From Microvelia longipes (taxonomy: Eukaryota > Arthropoda > Insecta > Hemiptera > Veliidae): DNA of 64,000 nt. The notes under the pieces were generated by a model, which did no database searches, was not told the origin of the DNA, and saw only the letters and a list, made by a program, of their open reading frames with translations. This document shows positions 1 to 7,880 of this stretch, one piece after another. The position numbers were made by a program, and so were the translations under genes. Every line of letters begins with the position of its first letter. Positions within the stretch are counted from its first letter, which is position 1. The stretch spans positions 1,971,254-2,035,253 of the forward strand of contig JACMZG010001913.1 of NCBI GenBank assembly GCA_018340805.1, given 5' to 3'.

Positions 1-197
1 TGATTGCTTGAAAAGAGCATGAAAGGAACGATAGAAATCCACGGCTCTTCTGTCTAGATTAGATGAAATATACCTACACTTGAAATTAAAAGGAGTAGAA
101 CACTATCTTAGGGAGCTGGCAAAAAGGGCCCAACAACGTGGCTTACTTGCCTGGTAGTTACTAACTCTCCCCCCATATTACTACTACTACAGATAAT
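1..197 (+). mobile_element. 3' part of a tRNA-derived retroposon (copy 1 of 3)
   Basis: The sequence matches the 3' half of the retroposons at 12593-13396 (+) and 31215-31764 (-). Shared landmarks are the CACGGCTCTTCTGTCTAGAT block, the GGGAGCTGGCAAAA block and a tail of TAC repeats (about 176-192). The tRNA-like head lies left of the window, so the 5' end and target duplication cannot be seen. It ends in the same TAC microsatellite as the other two copies. Confidence 0.8.
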
Positions 198-667
198 GTC
201 TGTCACACCGCAGGTGCAGATAATTTTTAATATGAAGGTAAATAATGTAAGTATATTAAAACTTAATTAAGGAGTAATAAATAGAAAAGAAACCAGTATG
301 GATGAAGTTCAAAATTGAAATGAATAACGAATCATTGAAATGCAATGAGAGATAAAGCATTTTATCTCGATGAATAATTAAAACGGACAAGACTTTAAAT
401 TATTTTTCGCTATAGGTATAAACTTGCTGACGTCACAATTCCGATATAATATAAAGGGAATTTTCTTTGTCAACTAACTCCATTATCTTATAGGCTCCTT
501 GAAATAAAACCTAAAAAAGATAAACTACATCAACGAACTGACCGGAAATCTTCTAAAGCATTTCACAAATATTTCCCTTTATCCTTCCTTGTAAAAAGAT
601 TTTCATTATTAAAAAGTTTTTCTAAAACAAAATCTAGAAAAACTATTTTTCAAAAGAGTAAAGATCA
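198..667. other. AT-rich spacer, no gene seen
   Basis: No exon, RNA gene or repeat was recognised here. If COX4 exon 1 lies to the left, as its absence from the window implies, this is intron sequence. The last four bases, ATCA at 664-667, are the left target duplication of the 668-6484 element. Confidence 0.5.
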
Positions 668-689
668 CAGTAGGGGAAAAAGGAGCGTT

Positions 690-890
690 CTGGGACCGCC
701 TCCACCTCCACCTCCGCCTCCGCCTCCACCTCTACCTCCACCACCTCCACCTCCACCTCCACCTTCACCTCCACCACCTCCTCCTCCTCTTCTCCACCAC
801 CTCCACCACCACCTCCTCCACCACCACCTCCTCCACCACTACCTCCACCTCCACCACCACCTCCTCCACCACCACCTCCTCCACCTAACT
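690..890 (+). repeat. CCACCT low-complexity tract in the left arm
   Basis: Nearly pure CCACCT/CCACCA/CTCCTC triplet sequence just inside the left end. Its mirror is at 6285-6455. ORFs across it, giving runs of proline or glycine, are low-complexity artefacts. Confidence 0.85.
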
Positions 891-1164
891 CATAACCTTA
901 CACCTGTAACCACCTATAACCTCCCTTATCACCTTTCTTATTAACCTATATCCTTCCACCTGTAACCACCTATAACCTCTCTTATCAACCTATAACCTTC
1001 CACCTGTAACCACCAATAACCTTCCTTATAACCTCCCTTATCTATTAGCTCTGACTTCCCTTATGAGATATTACTTATTTCTAACAGGTTGTGACGTGTA
1101 ATTAATAGCTTAATAAAAATAAGGGTCCTGATAAGGACCGTCCTCAATATGAGAACATGGGAGT

Positions 1165-1222
1165 GTGCCTTTCTTAGTTTAAAGCCTTCCCACCACGTCA
1201 AGGTGAAGGCACATCGGGAAGG
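1165..1222 (-). ncRNA. HDV-like ribozyme candidate, left arm, outer copy
   Basis: Minus-strand counterpart of the motif at 5926-5983 with the same bases. P1 is CCTTCCC/GGGAAGG, P2 is GTGCCTT/AAGGCAC, P3 is ACC/GGT closing the 7-nt loop TTGACGT, and CTAAGA precedes the 3' strand of P2. Transcripts of the leftward gene (1952-2680) would run through it after the inner copy at 1421-1478. See 5926-5983 for the comparison with the family. Confidence 0.72.
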
Positions 1223-1420
1223 ATAGAGTTCGCCAATCATGTCTAGCCTTTAACTCATAAAATCCAACTGGACCAGCCAGTTGTTGAACCAAAGCACCTT
1301 CGATTACGAGTCAAAGACGCTAGCCACAGGACCAGCGGAACTCTCAGAATGTTATTGCACCTATTTCTACTTATAAGTTGTATACTGCTCGAATGCTGTT
1401 TATGCGATGACGTCACACTA

Positions 1421-1478
1421 ATGCCTTTCTTAGTTTAAAGCCTCCTCACCACGTCAAGGTGAAGGCATATCGAGGAGG
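1421..1478 (-). ncRNA. HDV-like ribozyme candidate, left arm, inner copy
   Basis: Minus-strand counterpart of 5670-5727. P1 is CCTCCTC/GAGGAGG and P2 is ATGCCTT/AAGGCAT, while the loop TTGACGT and the CTAAGA joining strand match the outer copy. Differences from the outer copy fall in paired positions and are compensated. Confidence 0.72.
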
Positions 1479-1501
1479 TTAATTTGGATATTTTTTTTAA
1501 T

Positions 1502-1528
1502 GTACAATGCCCCGACCTCGCATTGTAC
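1502..1528. other. 9-bp perfect hairpin, left arm
   Basis: GTACAATGC and GCATTGTAC pair around a 9-nt loop. It is present in both arms (mirror at 5621-5647) beside the inner ribozyme-like motif. Function unknown; it could be a transcription stop or a protein-binding site. Confidence 0.6.
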
Positions 1529-1800
1529 CATGGTGACCAGCCACTAAAAGTATGTCACCTCTGTTTTCACCGATATAATGAAACAATGTAATAATAAAAA
1601 CCATAATCCCAATATATACAACCCGAAAACACTATCCACCCTCCCCCTATTTAATATTTAAATAACTCTAAATAAGATGGTTTTGATTTTTTTTTTTTTT
1701 TTTTTTTAATATTTTTTTTTTTTTAATTTTTGTATTTTTTTTTTTTTTTATATTTTTTTTTAATAAATGCACAATCTGTTACTTATGAGAATTAGTTTAA

Positions 1801-1874
1801 GCGGTTTACGGGTCGCTATGCCTCGCCAGGGACCGCATTATGGGTTGCGGGTCGCTATGCCACGCCAGGACCCA
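1801..1874. other. tandem structured motif, left arm
   Basis: Two adjacent ~35-bp units share a GGGTCGCTATGCC core and are each closed by a 5-bp stem: GCGGT/ACCGC in one, TGGGT/ACCCA in the other. The mirror pair is at 5278-5352. The closing stems differ but both pair, which is the pattern expected of a conserved RNA or DNA hairpin. I do not recognise the family. Confidence 0.55.
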
Positions 1875-1951
1875 TTTCTAATTTCTTTTAGTTGAATTCC
1901 CATAAGTACCAAGGTGCTTAACCATTGAATGGTATTTGTTATAACCTTAAA

Positions 1952-2680
1952 TTACGTCATTTTATGTACTATACTTGTCAGTGGTTTGTACTGAACAAAT
2001 CTATCGTGTAACAATAGACAATACGCGGTAGTATTTGCCGGGAAATCTTTTTCAGATTCAAATTCTAATCTGACATCTACCGGTCCCTTTTTGATAGACT
2101 CTGATTGTTTCGAACAATCAATGATTACAACAGGACATTTATTCTTAAAATCTGTAAAGGATATGTACGGTAGACTCTGATAAGTGTTGTAGTACGACGT
2201 TTGAAACGCCGCGTACATGTGGTACAATAAAGCAAATTTTTTATTATGCTTATGAAGGGGGCAAGGCCTCCAGCTATAACTCAAGGAACTAATTTTGGGA
2301 CATTCTATCGCAAGTAAATCTAGAATGTCGCAATTATTTGGCAAATATTTTTTCAATAAACGTACTTTTCCTTTTACGACAAAGTGTGAGTACCGATTAG
2401 ATAAAAGTTTAAACACTAAATACAATCGCTCGTACTCAACATCACCGTCATCCCAGTTTATTCCGTGAAAATTTAATGTAAGCCAAGAATTTGTTTTCAT
2501 AGATTTAGAATCTTGAATGTAATTTGCAGGTGGTAAAAATAACCAGTTCGAAGACGATTTCGTCTCCAGGTCCAAACATGCGAGCTCTTTAACAATGACT
2601 TGCCCCTCATTATCGACAAACCCTTGAATATCTAAAATAGCGGTAGAAGGCATCTTGACTGCACGGAAGCCGAGATACAA
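1952..2680 (-). CDS. RNase H/exonuclease-like ORF fused to a capsid-like C-terminus
   Basis: An open frame of 242 codons. Residues 1 to ~146 (2680-2244) are unique to this side. They contain a DIQGF strand-like motif followed by KELA, a W-x-DGD segment and a V-KGK strand, a layout that recalls RNase H-fold 3'-5' exonuclease-like ORFs of mobile elements; this is family-level inference. Residues ~147-242 (2243-1952) lie in the inverted arm and match, in the same reading sense, the end of the capsid-like gene at about 4917-5203. The reading frame therefore crosses the palindrome boundary and joins two unrelated proteins. The true exonuclease C-terminus appears to have been replaced when the arm expanded. 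It starts 925 bp from the divergent gene, across the GAGCC minisatellite. The first part may still fold, but the fusion is probably a by-product. Confidence 0.6.
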   Translation of the reverse strand: MYLGFRAVKMPSTAILDIQGFVDNEGQVIVKELACLDLETKSSSNWLFLPPANYIQDSKSMKTNSWLTLNFHGINWDDGDVEYERLYLVFKLLSNRYSHFVVKGKVRLLKKYLPNNCDILDLLAIECPKISSLSYSWRPCPLHKHNKKFALLYHMYAAFQTSYYNTYQSLPYISFTDFKNKCPVVIIDCSKQSESIKKGPVDVRLEFESEKDFPANTTAYCLLLHDRFVQYKPLTSIVHKMT

Positions 2681-2726
2681 ATGGCCATATACCCTTATAT
2701 AATAAACTTATATATTCATCTTGTTG

Positions 2727-3531
2727 GAGCCGGTGTGGAGCCTATATGACCCCATTTAGAGCCGAGTAGGAGCCACTTTGGAGCCGATTTGGAGCCATCT
2801 AGAGCCTACATGAGCCATCTTGAGCCTATATGAGCCGAGTAGGAGCCACTTTGGAGCCGATTTGGAGCCATCTAGAGCCTACATGAGCCATCTTGAGCCT
2901 ATATGAGCCGAGTAGGAGCCACTTTGGAGCCGATTGGAGCCATCTAGAGCCTACATGAGCCATCTTGAGCCTATATGAGCCGAGTAGGAGCCACTTTGGA
3001 GCCGATTGGAGCCATCTAGAGCCTACATGCCATCTTGAGCCTATATGAGCCGAGTAGGAGCCACTTTGGAGCCTATATGAGCCATTTAGAGCCACTTTGG
3101 AGCCTATATGAGCCGAGTAGGAGCCACTTTGGAGCCTATATCGGAGCCATTTGGAGCCTATATCGGAGCCATTTAGAGCCGGTGTGGAGCCTATATGAGC
3201 CATCTAGAGCCGGTGTGGCCTATATGAGCCAATTAGAGCTTCATGACCGAGAGGAGACCTTTGGAGCCATTAAGAGCCGCTTTGGAGCCTATATGAGCCA
3301 TTTGGAGCTATATCGGAGCCATTTAAAGCCGGTGTGGAGCCTATATGAGCCAATTAGAGCCTACATGAGCCGAGTAGGAGCCGCTTTGGAGCTATTAAGA
3401 GCCGCTTTGGAGCCTATATGAGCCATTTGGAGCTATATCGGAGCCATTTAAAGCCGATTTGGAGCCTATATGAGCCAATTAGAGCCGCTTTGGAGCCTAT
3501 ATGAGCCAGGGTTGAGCCGCTTCAGTTTTTT
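2727..3531 (+). repeat. GAGCC minisatellite between the divergent genes
   Basis: About 800 bp of sequence in which GAGCC recurs every 10-15 bp. It is built from a ~70-bp higher-order unit (GAGTAGGAGCCACTTTGGAG ... GCCTACATGAGCCATCTTGA) repeated about four times and then decaying to the right. It fills the space where promoters for both divergent genes would lie. Open frames on both strands inside it are repeat artefacts. Confidence 0.9.
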
Positions 3532-3604
3532 TTAGCTTTCGTTTAGTATATATATAGAGCTAGTGGAGCTCCAACTTTAGTATTGAGCTAGACACCGAGC
3601 AGAG

Positions 3605-5203
3605 ATGTTCTCCAAGATACGTGATTCGAGCCTCTATAAGAAGAGATTTGAAAACTTGACATTTAGTTGTCCAGGCTGCTGTAAAAAGTTTGTACATAAA
3701 AAGAATTTACTTCGACACCAACGAGATAAACACTGTGAGGGGGTTGAACGCGAGGATGGTTCAGAGTTGGGATTCTACAAGGACGCCATTGCAGGTAAAC
3801 ATGATGAGTCAATTGAAGACAATAACTCTAGCGAGGCAGTATGTGGATCGGAAAAGGATAGAAAAGAAGAAGAAGACAATGAGGAGGATGAAGAAGATGA
3901 TGAAGAGGATGAATCTATTGATGGTGTAGTAAGTAACAAAGACATAGAAGAGCCAAAAATGATTGAGATGTTGAATTTAAGTGAACACCCCGAATATGAT
4001 GAATCTATAGAGAGTCTAGAGTATCATACTCACTATCCGTACGCAAACTCAAAGCTAGACGCCGGAGAAGAGATACGGATTCCGGTGCAATACCAAGACA
4101 TTTATACGCTTCCGAGTGAAAGTTTTATATATTTGGAACTATCATTTTTGAAAGAAGGAGGAAATACGGCACCGGCGAAGCACAGACTCATCAACAACGC
4201 ATTCCCGTTTTTATTCGACGAGATTCGGTATGAGATTTGTGGAGTAGAGATTGATAAAGTCAGAAACCCCGGAATGGCTTCGACTCTAAAAGGGATTGCA
4301 TCTCACGCGCCTATATCATATTCCTTAACAAATATGGGGTGGACAATTCCCTTTAATGAAGTACAAGAAGAATCATCCACCCGGTACAACGTCTGTCTAC
4401 CTTTATCCTCGTTACTCGGATTCGCGGAAGATTAAAAAAGTTTTGATAAACGTAAAGCAAGAGCTTATTTTGGTAAGAGCGAGAAACGATTCAAATTGCA
4501 TTGTACAGCACGTTCCGTACGCCGATACGGCTTCTCGGTCAGAAGTTCGCGAGAATGTTAAAATTGAACTGATATCGCTTTGTTGGAAAATACCTTACGT
4601 TTCGGTTAACGAAGTTCAGAAACTAAATTTAATTAATTATTTAAAAACAGAAAAAATAATTTCCCTCCATTTCCGAGCGTGGGATATGTACGAAGTACCC
4701 GCTATTGCCCTACGTCAAACCGACAAGTAATGGTCGATTAAAACTTCGACTCAACTCGAGAAACACGATTTTTTTTTAGCCTTTCAAAAGGGTAGAATAA
4801 CGTCATCGATAAGGCATCCAGTTGTTTCGATCACTGCGACTTGTCAAATGTCAAGCTTTATCTAAATTCACGAGTGTTTCCCTACGATGATTTAAATTTA
4901 AAATTCTCCCAAAATAAATTTGCTTTATTGTACCACATGTACGCGGCGTTTCAAAGTCGTACTACAACCACTTATCAGAGTCTACCGTACGTATCCTTAC
5001 AGATTTTAAGAATAAATGTCCTGTTGTAATCATTGATTGTTCGAAACAATCAGAGTCTATCAAAAAAGGGACCGGTAGATGTCAGATTAGAATTTGAATC
5101 TGAAAAAGATTTCCCGGCAAATACTACCGCGTATTGTCTATTGTTACACGATAGATTTGTTCAGTACAAACCACTGACAAGTATAGTACATAAAATGACG
5201 TAA
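3605..5203 (+). pseudogene. zinc-finger plus capsid-like protein gene, frameshifted
   Basis: Starts at ATG 3605. The first frame (to 4435) has a C2H2 zinc finger (C22, C25, H38, H43), a strongly acidic stretch around residues 90-107, and from about residue 140 a beta-rich region with NNAFPFLFDEIRYEI and VRNPGMASTLKG motifs. Such regions occur in uncharacterised arthropod proteins that I take to be jelly-roll capsid-like; that function is inference. The frame breaks at about 4433, continues in another frame to 4728, breaks again around 4730-4840, and remnants run to a stop at 5201-5203. At least three frame changes or stops make this copy non-coding as a whole. The last ~290 bp lie in the right arm and are duplicated in the leftward ORF. 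No repaired product is given here. Confidence 0.65.
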
Positions 5204-5277
5204 TTTAAGGTTAACAAATACCATTCAATGGTTAAGCACCTTGGTACTTATGGGAATTCAACTAAAAAAATTAAAAA

Positions 5278-5352
5278 TGGGTCCTGGCGTGGCATAGCGA
5301 CCCGCAAACCCATAATGCGGTCCCTGGCGAGGCATAGCGACCCGTAAACCGC
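5278..5352. other. tandem structured motif with compensatory stems, right arm
   Basis: Unit one (5278-5312) is closed by TGGGT/ACCCA, unit two (5317-5352) by GCGGT/ACCGC. Both share the interior CTGGCG, then T or A, then GGCATAGCGACCCG, followed by CAA or TAA. The closing pairs T-A and G-C in unit one become G-C and C-G in unit two, while the interior is nearly fixed. An inner GGCG / CGACC pairing with a bulged A is possible. It sits between the capsid-like stop and the first ribozyme-like motif. It matches no ribozyme or tRNA known to me. Confidence 0.55.
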
Positions 5353-5620
5353 TTAAACTAATTCTCATAAGTAACAGATTGTGCATTTATTAAAAAAAAT
5401 ATATAAAAAACAAAAAAAATATAAAAAATTAAAAAAAAAAAATATTAAAAAAAAAAAAAAAAAACAAAACCATCTTATTTAGAGTTATTTAAATATTAAA
5501 TAGGGGGAGGGTGGATGGTGTTTTCGGGTTGTAAATATTGGGATTATGGTTTTCATTATACATTGTTTCATTATTTCGGTGAAAACAGAGGTGACATACT
5601 TTTAGTGGCTGGTCACCATG

Positions 5621-5647
5621 GTACAATGCGAGGTCGGGGCATTGTAC
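5621..5647. other. 9-bp perfect hairpin, right arm
   Basis: GTACAATGC (5621-5629) pairs with GCATTGTAC (5639-5647) around GAGGTCGGG. Mirror of 1502-1528, and 22 bp before the inner ribozyme-like motif. Confidence 0.6.
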
Positions 5648-5669
5648 ATTAAAAAAATATCCAAATTAA

Positions 5670-5727
5670 CCTCCTCGATATGCCTTCACCTTGACGTGGT
5701 GAGGAGGCTTTAAACTAAGAAAGGCAT
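5670..5727 (+). ncRNA. HDV-like ribozyme candidate, right arm, inner copy
   Basis: Segments in order: P1 5' strand CCTCCTC (5670-5676), P2 5' strand ATGCCTT (5680-5686), P3 ACC (5688-5690), loop TTGACGT (5691-5697), P3' GGT (5698-5700), P1' GAGGAGG (5701-5707), a short joining segment without a clear P4, CTAAGA (5715-5720), and P2' AAGGCAT (5721-5727). The order P1-P2-P3-P3'-P1'-joining-P2' is the nested double pseudoknot of HDV-like ribozymes. Compared with the copy at 5926-5983, two P1 pairs and one P2 pair change in a compensated way. It lies 466 bp after the capsid-like stop, in the sense orientation. Confidence 0.75.
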
Positions 5728-5809
5728 TAGTGTGACGTCATCGCATAAACAGCATTCGAGCAGTATACAACTTATAAGTAGAAATAGGTGCAATAACATT
5801 CTGAGAGTT

Positions 5810-5883
5810 CCGCTGGTCCTGTGGCTAGCGTCTTTGACTCGTAATCGAAGGTGCTTTGGTTCAACAACTGGCTGGTCCAGTTG
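5810..5883 (+). other. tRNA-like arm between the two ribozyme-like motifs
   Basis: CTTTGA (5832-5837) and TCGAAG (5845-5850) form a 6-bp stem (one G-U pair) around the 7-nt loop CTCGTAA, which has the layout of an anticodon loop with T at position 33 and anticodon CGT. A box-A-like TGGCTAGCG lies upstream and a box-B-like GGTTCAACAAC downstream. The acceptor stem and T stem do not pair well, so this is at best a degenerate tRNA-like piece, and chance is possible. The mirror copy is in the left arm (about 1265-1338). Confidence 0.3.
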
Positions 5884-5925
5884 GATTTTATGAGTTAAAG
5901 GCTAGACATGATTGGCGAACTCTAT

Positions 5926-5983
5926 CCTTCCCGATGTGCCTTCACCTTGACGTGGTGGGAAGGCTTTAAACTAAGAAAGGCAC
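5926..5983 (+). ncRNA. HDV-like ribozyme candidate, right arm, outer copy
   Basis: P1 CCTTCCC (5926-5932) pairs with GGGAAGG (5957-5963). P2 GTGCCTT (5936-5942) pairs with AAGGCAC (5977-5983). P3 is ACC (5944-5946) with GGT (5954-5956), loop TTGACGT (5947-5953). The joining strand before P2' is CTAAGA (5971-5976). Family knowledge: HDV-like ribozymes have a 7-bp P1, a 3-bp P3 with a U-rich/CG-containing loop (UUCACGU in the mammalian CPEB3 ribozyme) and a catalytic C in a CUAAG- or CGAA-like J4/2. All of these are matched here. Oddities: the first base of P1 would be C rather than the usual G, and P4 is essentially absent. Predicted cleavage is just before 5926. Activity is inference. Confidence 0.75.
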
Positions 5984-6284
5984 ACTCCCATGTTCTCATA
6001 TTGAGGACGGTCCTTATCAGGACCCTTATTTTTATTAAGCTATTAATTACACGTCACAACCTGTTAGAAATAAGTAATATCTCTCATAAAGGATTGCGCC
6101 GGTTAGGGTAGTCAGAGCTAATAAGGAGGTTATAGATAAGGAAGGTTATAAGAAGGTTATTGGTGGTTACAGGTGGAAGGTTATAGTTGATAAGAGAGGT
6201 TATAGGTGTTACAGGTGGAAGGATATAGGTTAAAAAAAGGTGATAAGGGAGGTTATAGGTGGTTACAGGTGTAAGGTTATGAGT

Positions 6285-6455
6285 TAGGTGGAGGGTGGTG
6301 GTGAGGAGGTGGTGGTGGAGGTGGAGGTGGTGGTGGAGGAGTGGTGGTGGAGTGGTGGAGAGAGGAGGAGGAGGTGGTGGAGGTGGAGGTGGAGGTGGAG
6401 GTGGAGGGAGGTGGAGGTGGAGGCGGAGGCGGAGGTGGAGGTGGAGGTGGAGGCG
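6285..6455 (+). repeat. GGAGGT low-complexity tract in the right arm
   Basis: Nearly pure GGAGGT/GGTGGT triplet sequence just inside the right end, the mirror of 690-890 but of different length. Its ORFs are repeat artefacts. Confidence 0.85.
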
Positions 6456-6687
6456 GTCCCAGAACGCTCCTTTTTCCCCTACTGATCACGAAAAAGAAAA
6501 TCAATGGGTTTTGCTGCAGGTGAAACAAAGAAAACTGTGAAAATGTTTGAAGTTTTAGATTTTCTCTGTTAGATTGTTTGCTAAAAGTAGTGTAAGGGAC
6601 CTGTTTTGTAATGCCTTACATTTCTTAAGTGCTTTTGCAAGATTTTGTGCCCATGTAATTCCTTATATAATTTGAAAAGACGTGTTT

Positions 6688-6956
6688 ATTATAAAAGACA
6701 TCTATTGGCCGGACATTTTCACTTCTTAAGGAATTGTTAGGCATAATATGGATCACTTTAGGGTCACTCCAGTGGTTTACATTACTAGAAGTCCTCAAGA
6801 TTTGTGCGCTAAAATTAGGAACCCTTCAAAGCCCAGAAAATAACTTTTTATACTTCACGAGTGGTTTTTCCAATATTTTGTGTCCACATAGACGACATGA
6901 TCTACATCGATATCTCGTGGATATAATAATGTCCGGGCAATAGATGTGTGTTATAA
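6688..6956. mobile_element. small inverted-repeat element (MITE-like)
   Basis: TATTGGCCGGACATT (6704-6718) and AATGTCCGGGCAATA (6929-6943) are imperfect inverted copies set inside TTATAAAAGACATC and GATGTGTGTTATAA flanks. The intervening ~210 bp has no ORF of note. A second TATTGGCTGGATATT lies just outside at 6965, suggesting a further fragment of the same family. Confidence 0.55.
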
Positions 6957-7190
6957 AACACACCTATTGGCTGGATATTTACGGTCTTTGAATTTGACCG
7001 TAGCAGCGCCGGCGTCACTGATAATCAATCATTGGCGAAAGAGAAATAAATAACTACAATAAATTCGTAATTAATTTATCATAACTAAAGGGTGATCAAC
7101 GTTGTAATGTAAACATAGGTTTCTTAGTTTTTTCTTATTCTTAATGATTTACCTTTCAATTTTTTTCAATTCTAGGGTGTTTAAAAGTCA

Positions 7191-7467
7191 TAGACCAAGA
7201 GCCCAGGGGAGTTTTGTTAAAAAAAAGTGTAATGGCTGGAACCGGTCTCAATTTTTCGTAAATACCTTCCTGAACAAGGATCTGCAATTCTGCCGACTCG
7301 TATCGGATGTGTGTCCCAGGCAGAACGCACTTTAGGAACAAAAGGTTCTGCCTGGGACACCATCCGATACGAGTCGGCAGAATTGGCAGATCCTTGTTCA
7401 GGAAGGTATTTACGAAAAATTATTAATACGCTTTTTATTAACAAAACACCCCTGGGCTCTTGGTCTA
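7191..7467. mobile_element. foldback element with ~130-bp arms
   Basis: Arms at about 7191-7325 and 7338-7467 are near-perfect inverted copies, from TAGACCAAGAGCCCAGGGG outside to CGTATCGGATG and CCCAGGCAGAAC near the centre, with a loop of about a dozen bases. ORFs on both strands are mirror artefacts of the palindrome. A long hairpin RNA would form if it were transcribed as part of a COX4 intron. Confidence 0.85.
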
Positions 7468-7880
7468 TATTGTCACGGGTTTTTTTTTAAATTAACTGAT
7501 AAGATGATATTTTCGAACCTTCGTGTTTTATTTAATTTTAATGAAATAAAACATAAAAAATTAAATTTTTAAATAATTTAAATATTTCATATTTATTATT
7601 AAACCAATATTTCAATCACAGTTTAATATAAAACCGTGTTTTATAATTATATCGGTAAATACCAGCATAAAAAACCGAACAAACCCAAGTCTGTAGTGAT
7701 AATAGCCTGATTATATACTTAATATCGGGAATAATCGAAGTATTGAAAGTATCGATGTATGAAATATTGACAATTTGTTCAGCTCCGATGGTCGTTCTAT
7801 TAATTTTTAACTCATTTATTACAAATTAAGTAACAATAAAAAGAAATTAATGTATAATTTCGATCGACTCCCATGCTAAT

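Larger units (their letters stand above)
668..2243 (+). repeat. left inverted arm of the 5.8 kb element
   Basis: From the outer end inward it contains a CCACCT-rich tract (690-890), a degenerate repeat of TATAACCT/CCACCTGTAACC (890-1060), two ribozyme-like motifs on the - strand (1165-1222 and 1421-1478), a 9-bp hairpin (1502-1528), long T tracts (1688-1760), a tandem structured motif (1801-1874) and the last ~96 codons of the leftward ORF. It is the reverse complement of 4914-6484 with only small differences. The break in similarity falls at about 2243, inside a coding frame. Confidence 0.9.
668..6484. mobile_element. 5.8 kb long-inverted-repeat element with two divergent virus-like genes and ribozyme-like RNAs
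   Basis: Both ends read CAGTAGGGGAAAAAGGAGCG going inward, and the element is flanked by ATCA at 664-667 and 6485-6488, so the boundaries look exact. The arms (668-2243 and 4914-6484) are near-identical inverted copies; 2244-4913 is unique. A minus-strand ORF (1952-2680) and a plus-strand gene (3605-5203) diverge from a GAGCC minisatellite. No polymerase, integrase or transposase is visible, so this is either a non-autonomous derivative or an element using enzymes supplied in trans. The gene content (a zinc finger joined to a capsid-like region, and an RNase H-like ORF) suggests a virus-like element related to the Polinton/adintovirus world; that link is inference. Its position suggests it lies in an intron of COX4. 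Confidence 0.85.
4914..6484 (-). repeat. right inverted arm of the 5.8 kb element
   Basis: Reverse complement of 668-2243, with the same motifs in mirror order: end of the capsid-like gene (to 5203), tandem structured motif (5278-5352), A tracts (5388-5465), 9-bp hairpin (5621-5647), ribozyme-like motifs (5670-5727 and 5926-5983) and a GGAGGT-rich tract (6285-6455). Small indels separate the two arms, mainly in homopolymers and the GGT-rich tract, so they have diverged slightly or are kept alike by gene conversion. Confidence 0.9.

Noticed and set aside
2826..3421. Open frames of about 125 codons on both strands rich in repeated tripeptides
   Set aside because: They lie entirely in the GAGCC minisatellite, are open on both strands and simply translate the repeat.
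6277..6540. ORFs of polyproline or polyglycine on both strands
   Set aside because: They are triplet low-complexity DNA of the terminal arm, mirrored at 690-890.
7144..7444. Three overlapping ORFs on both strands
   Set aside because: They are mirror images produced by the foldback element at 7191-7467.
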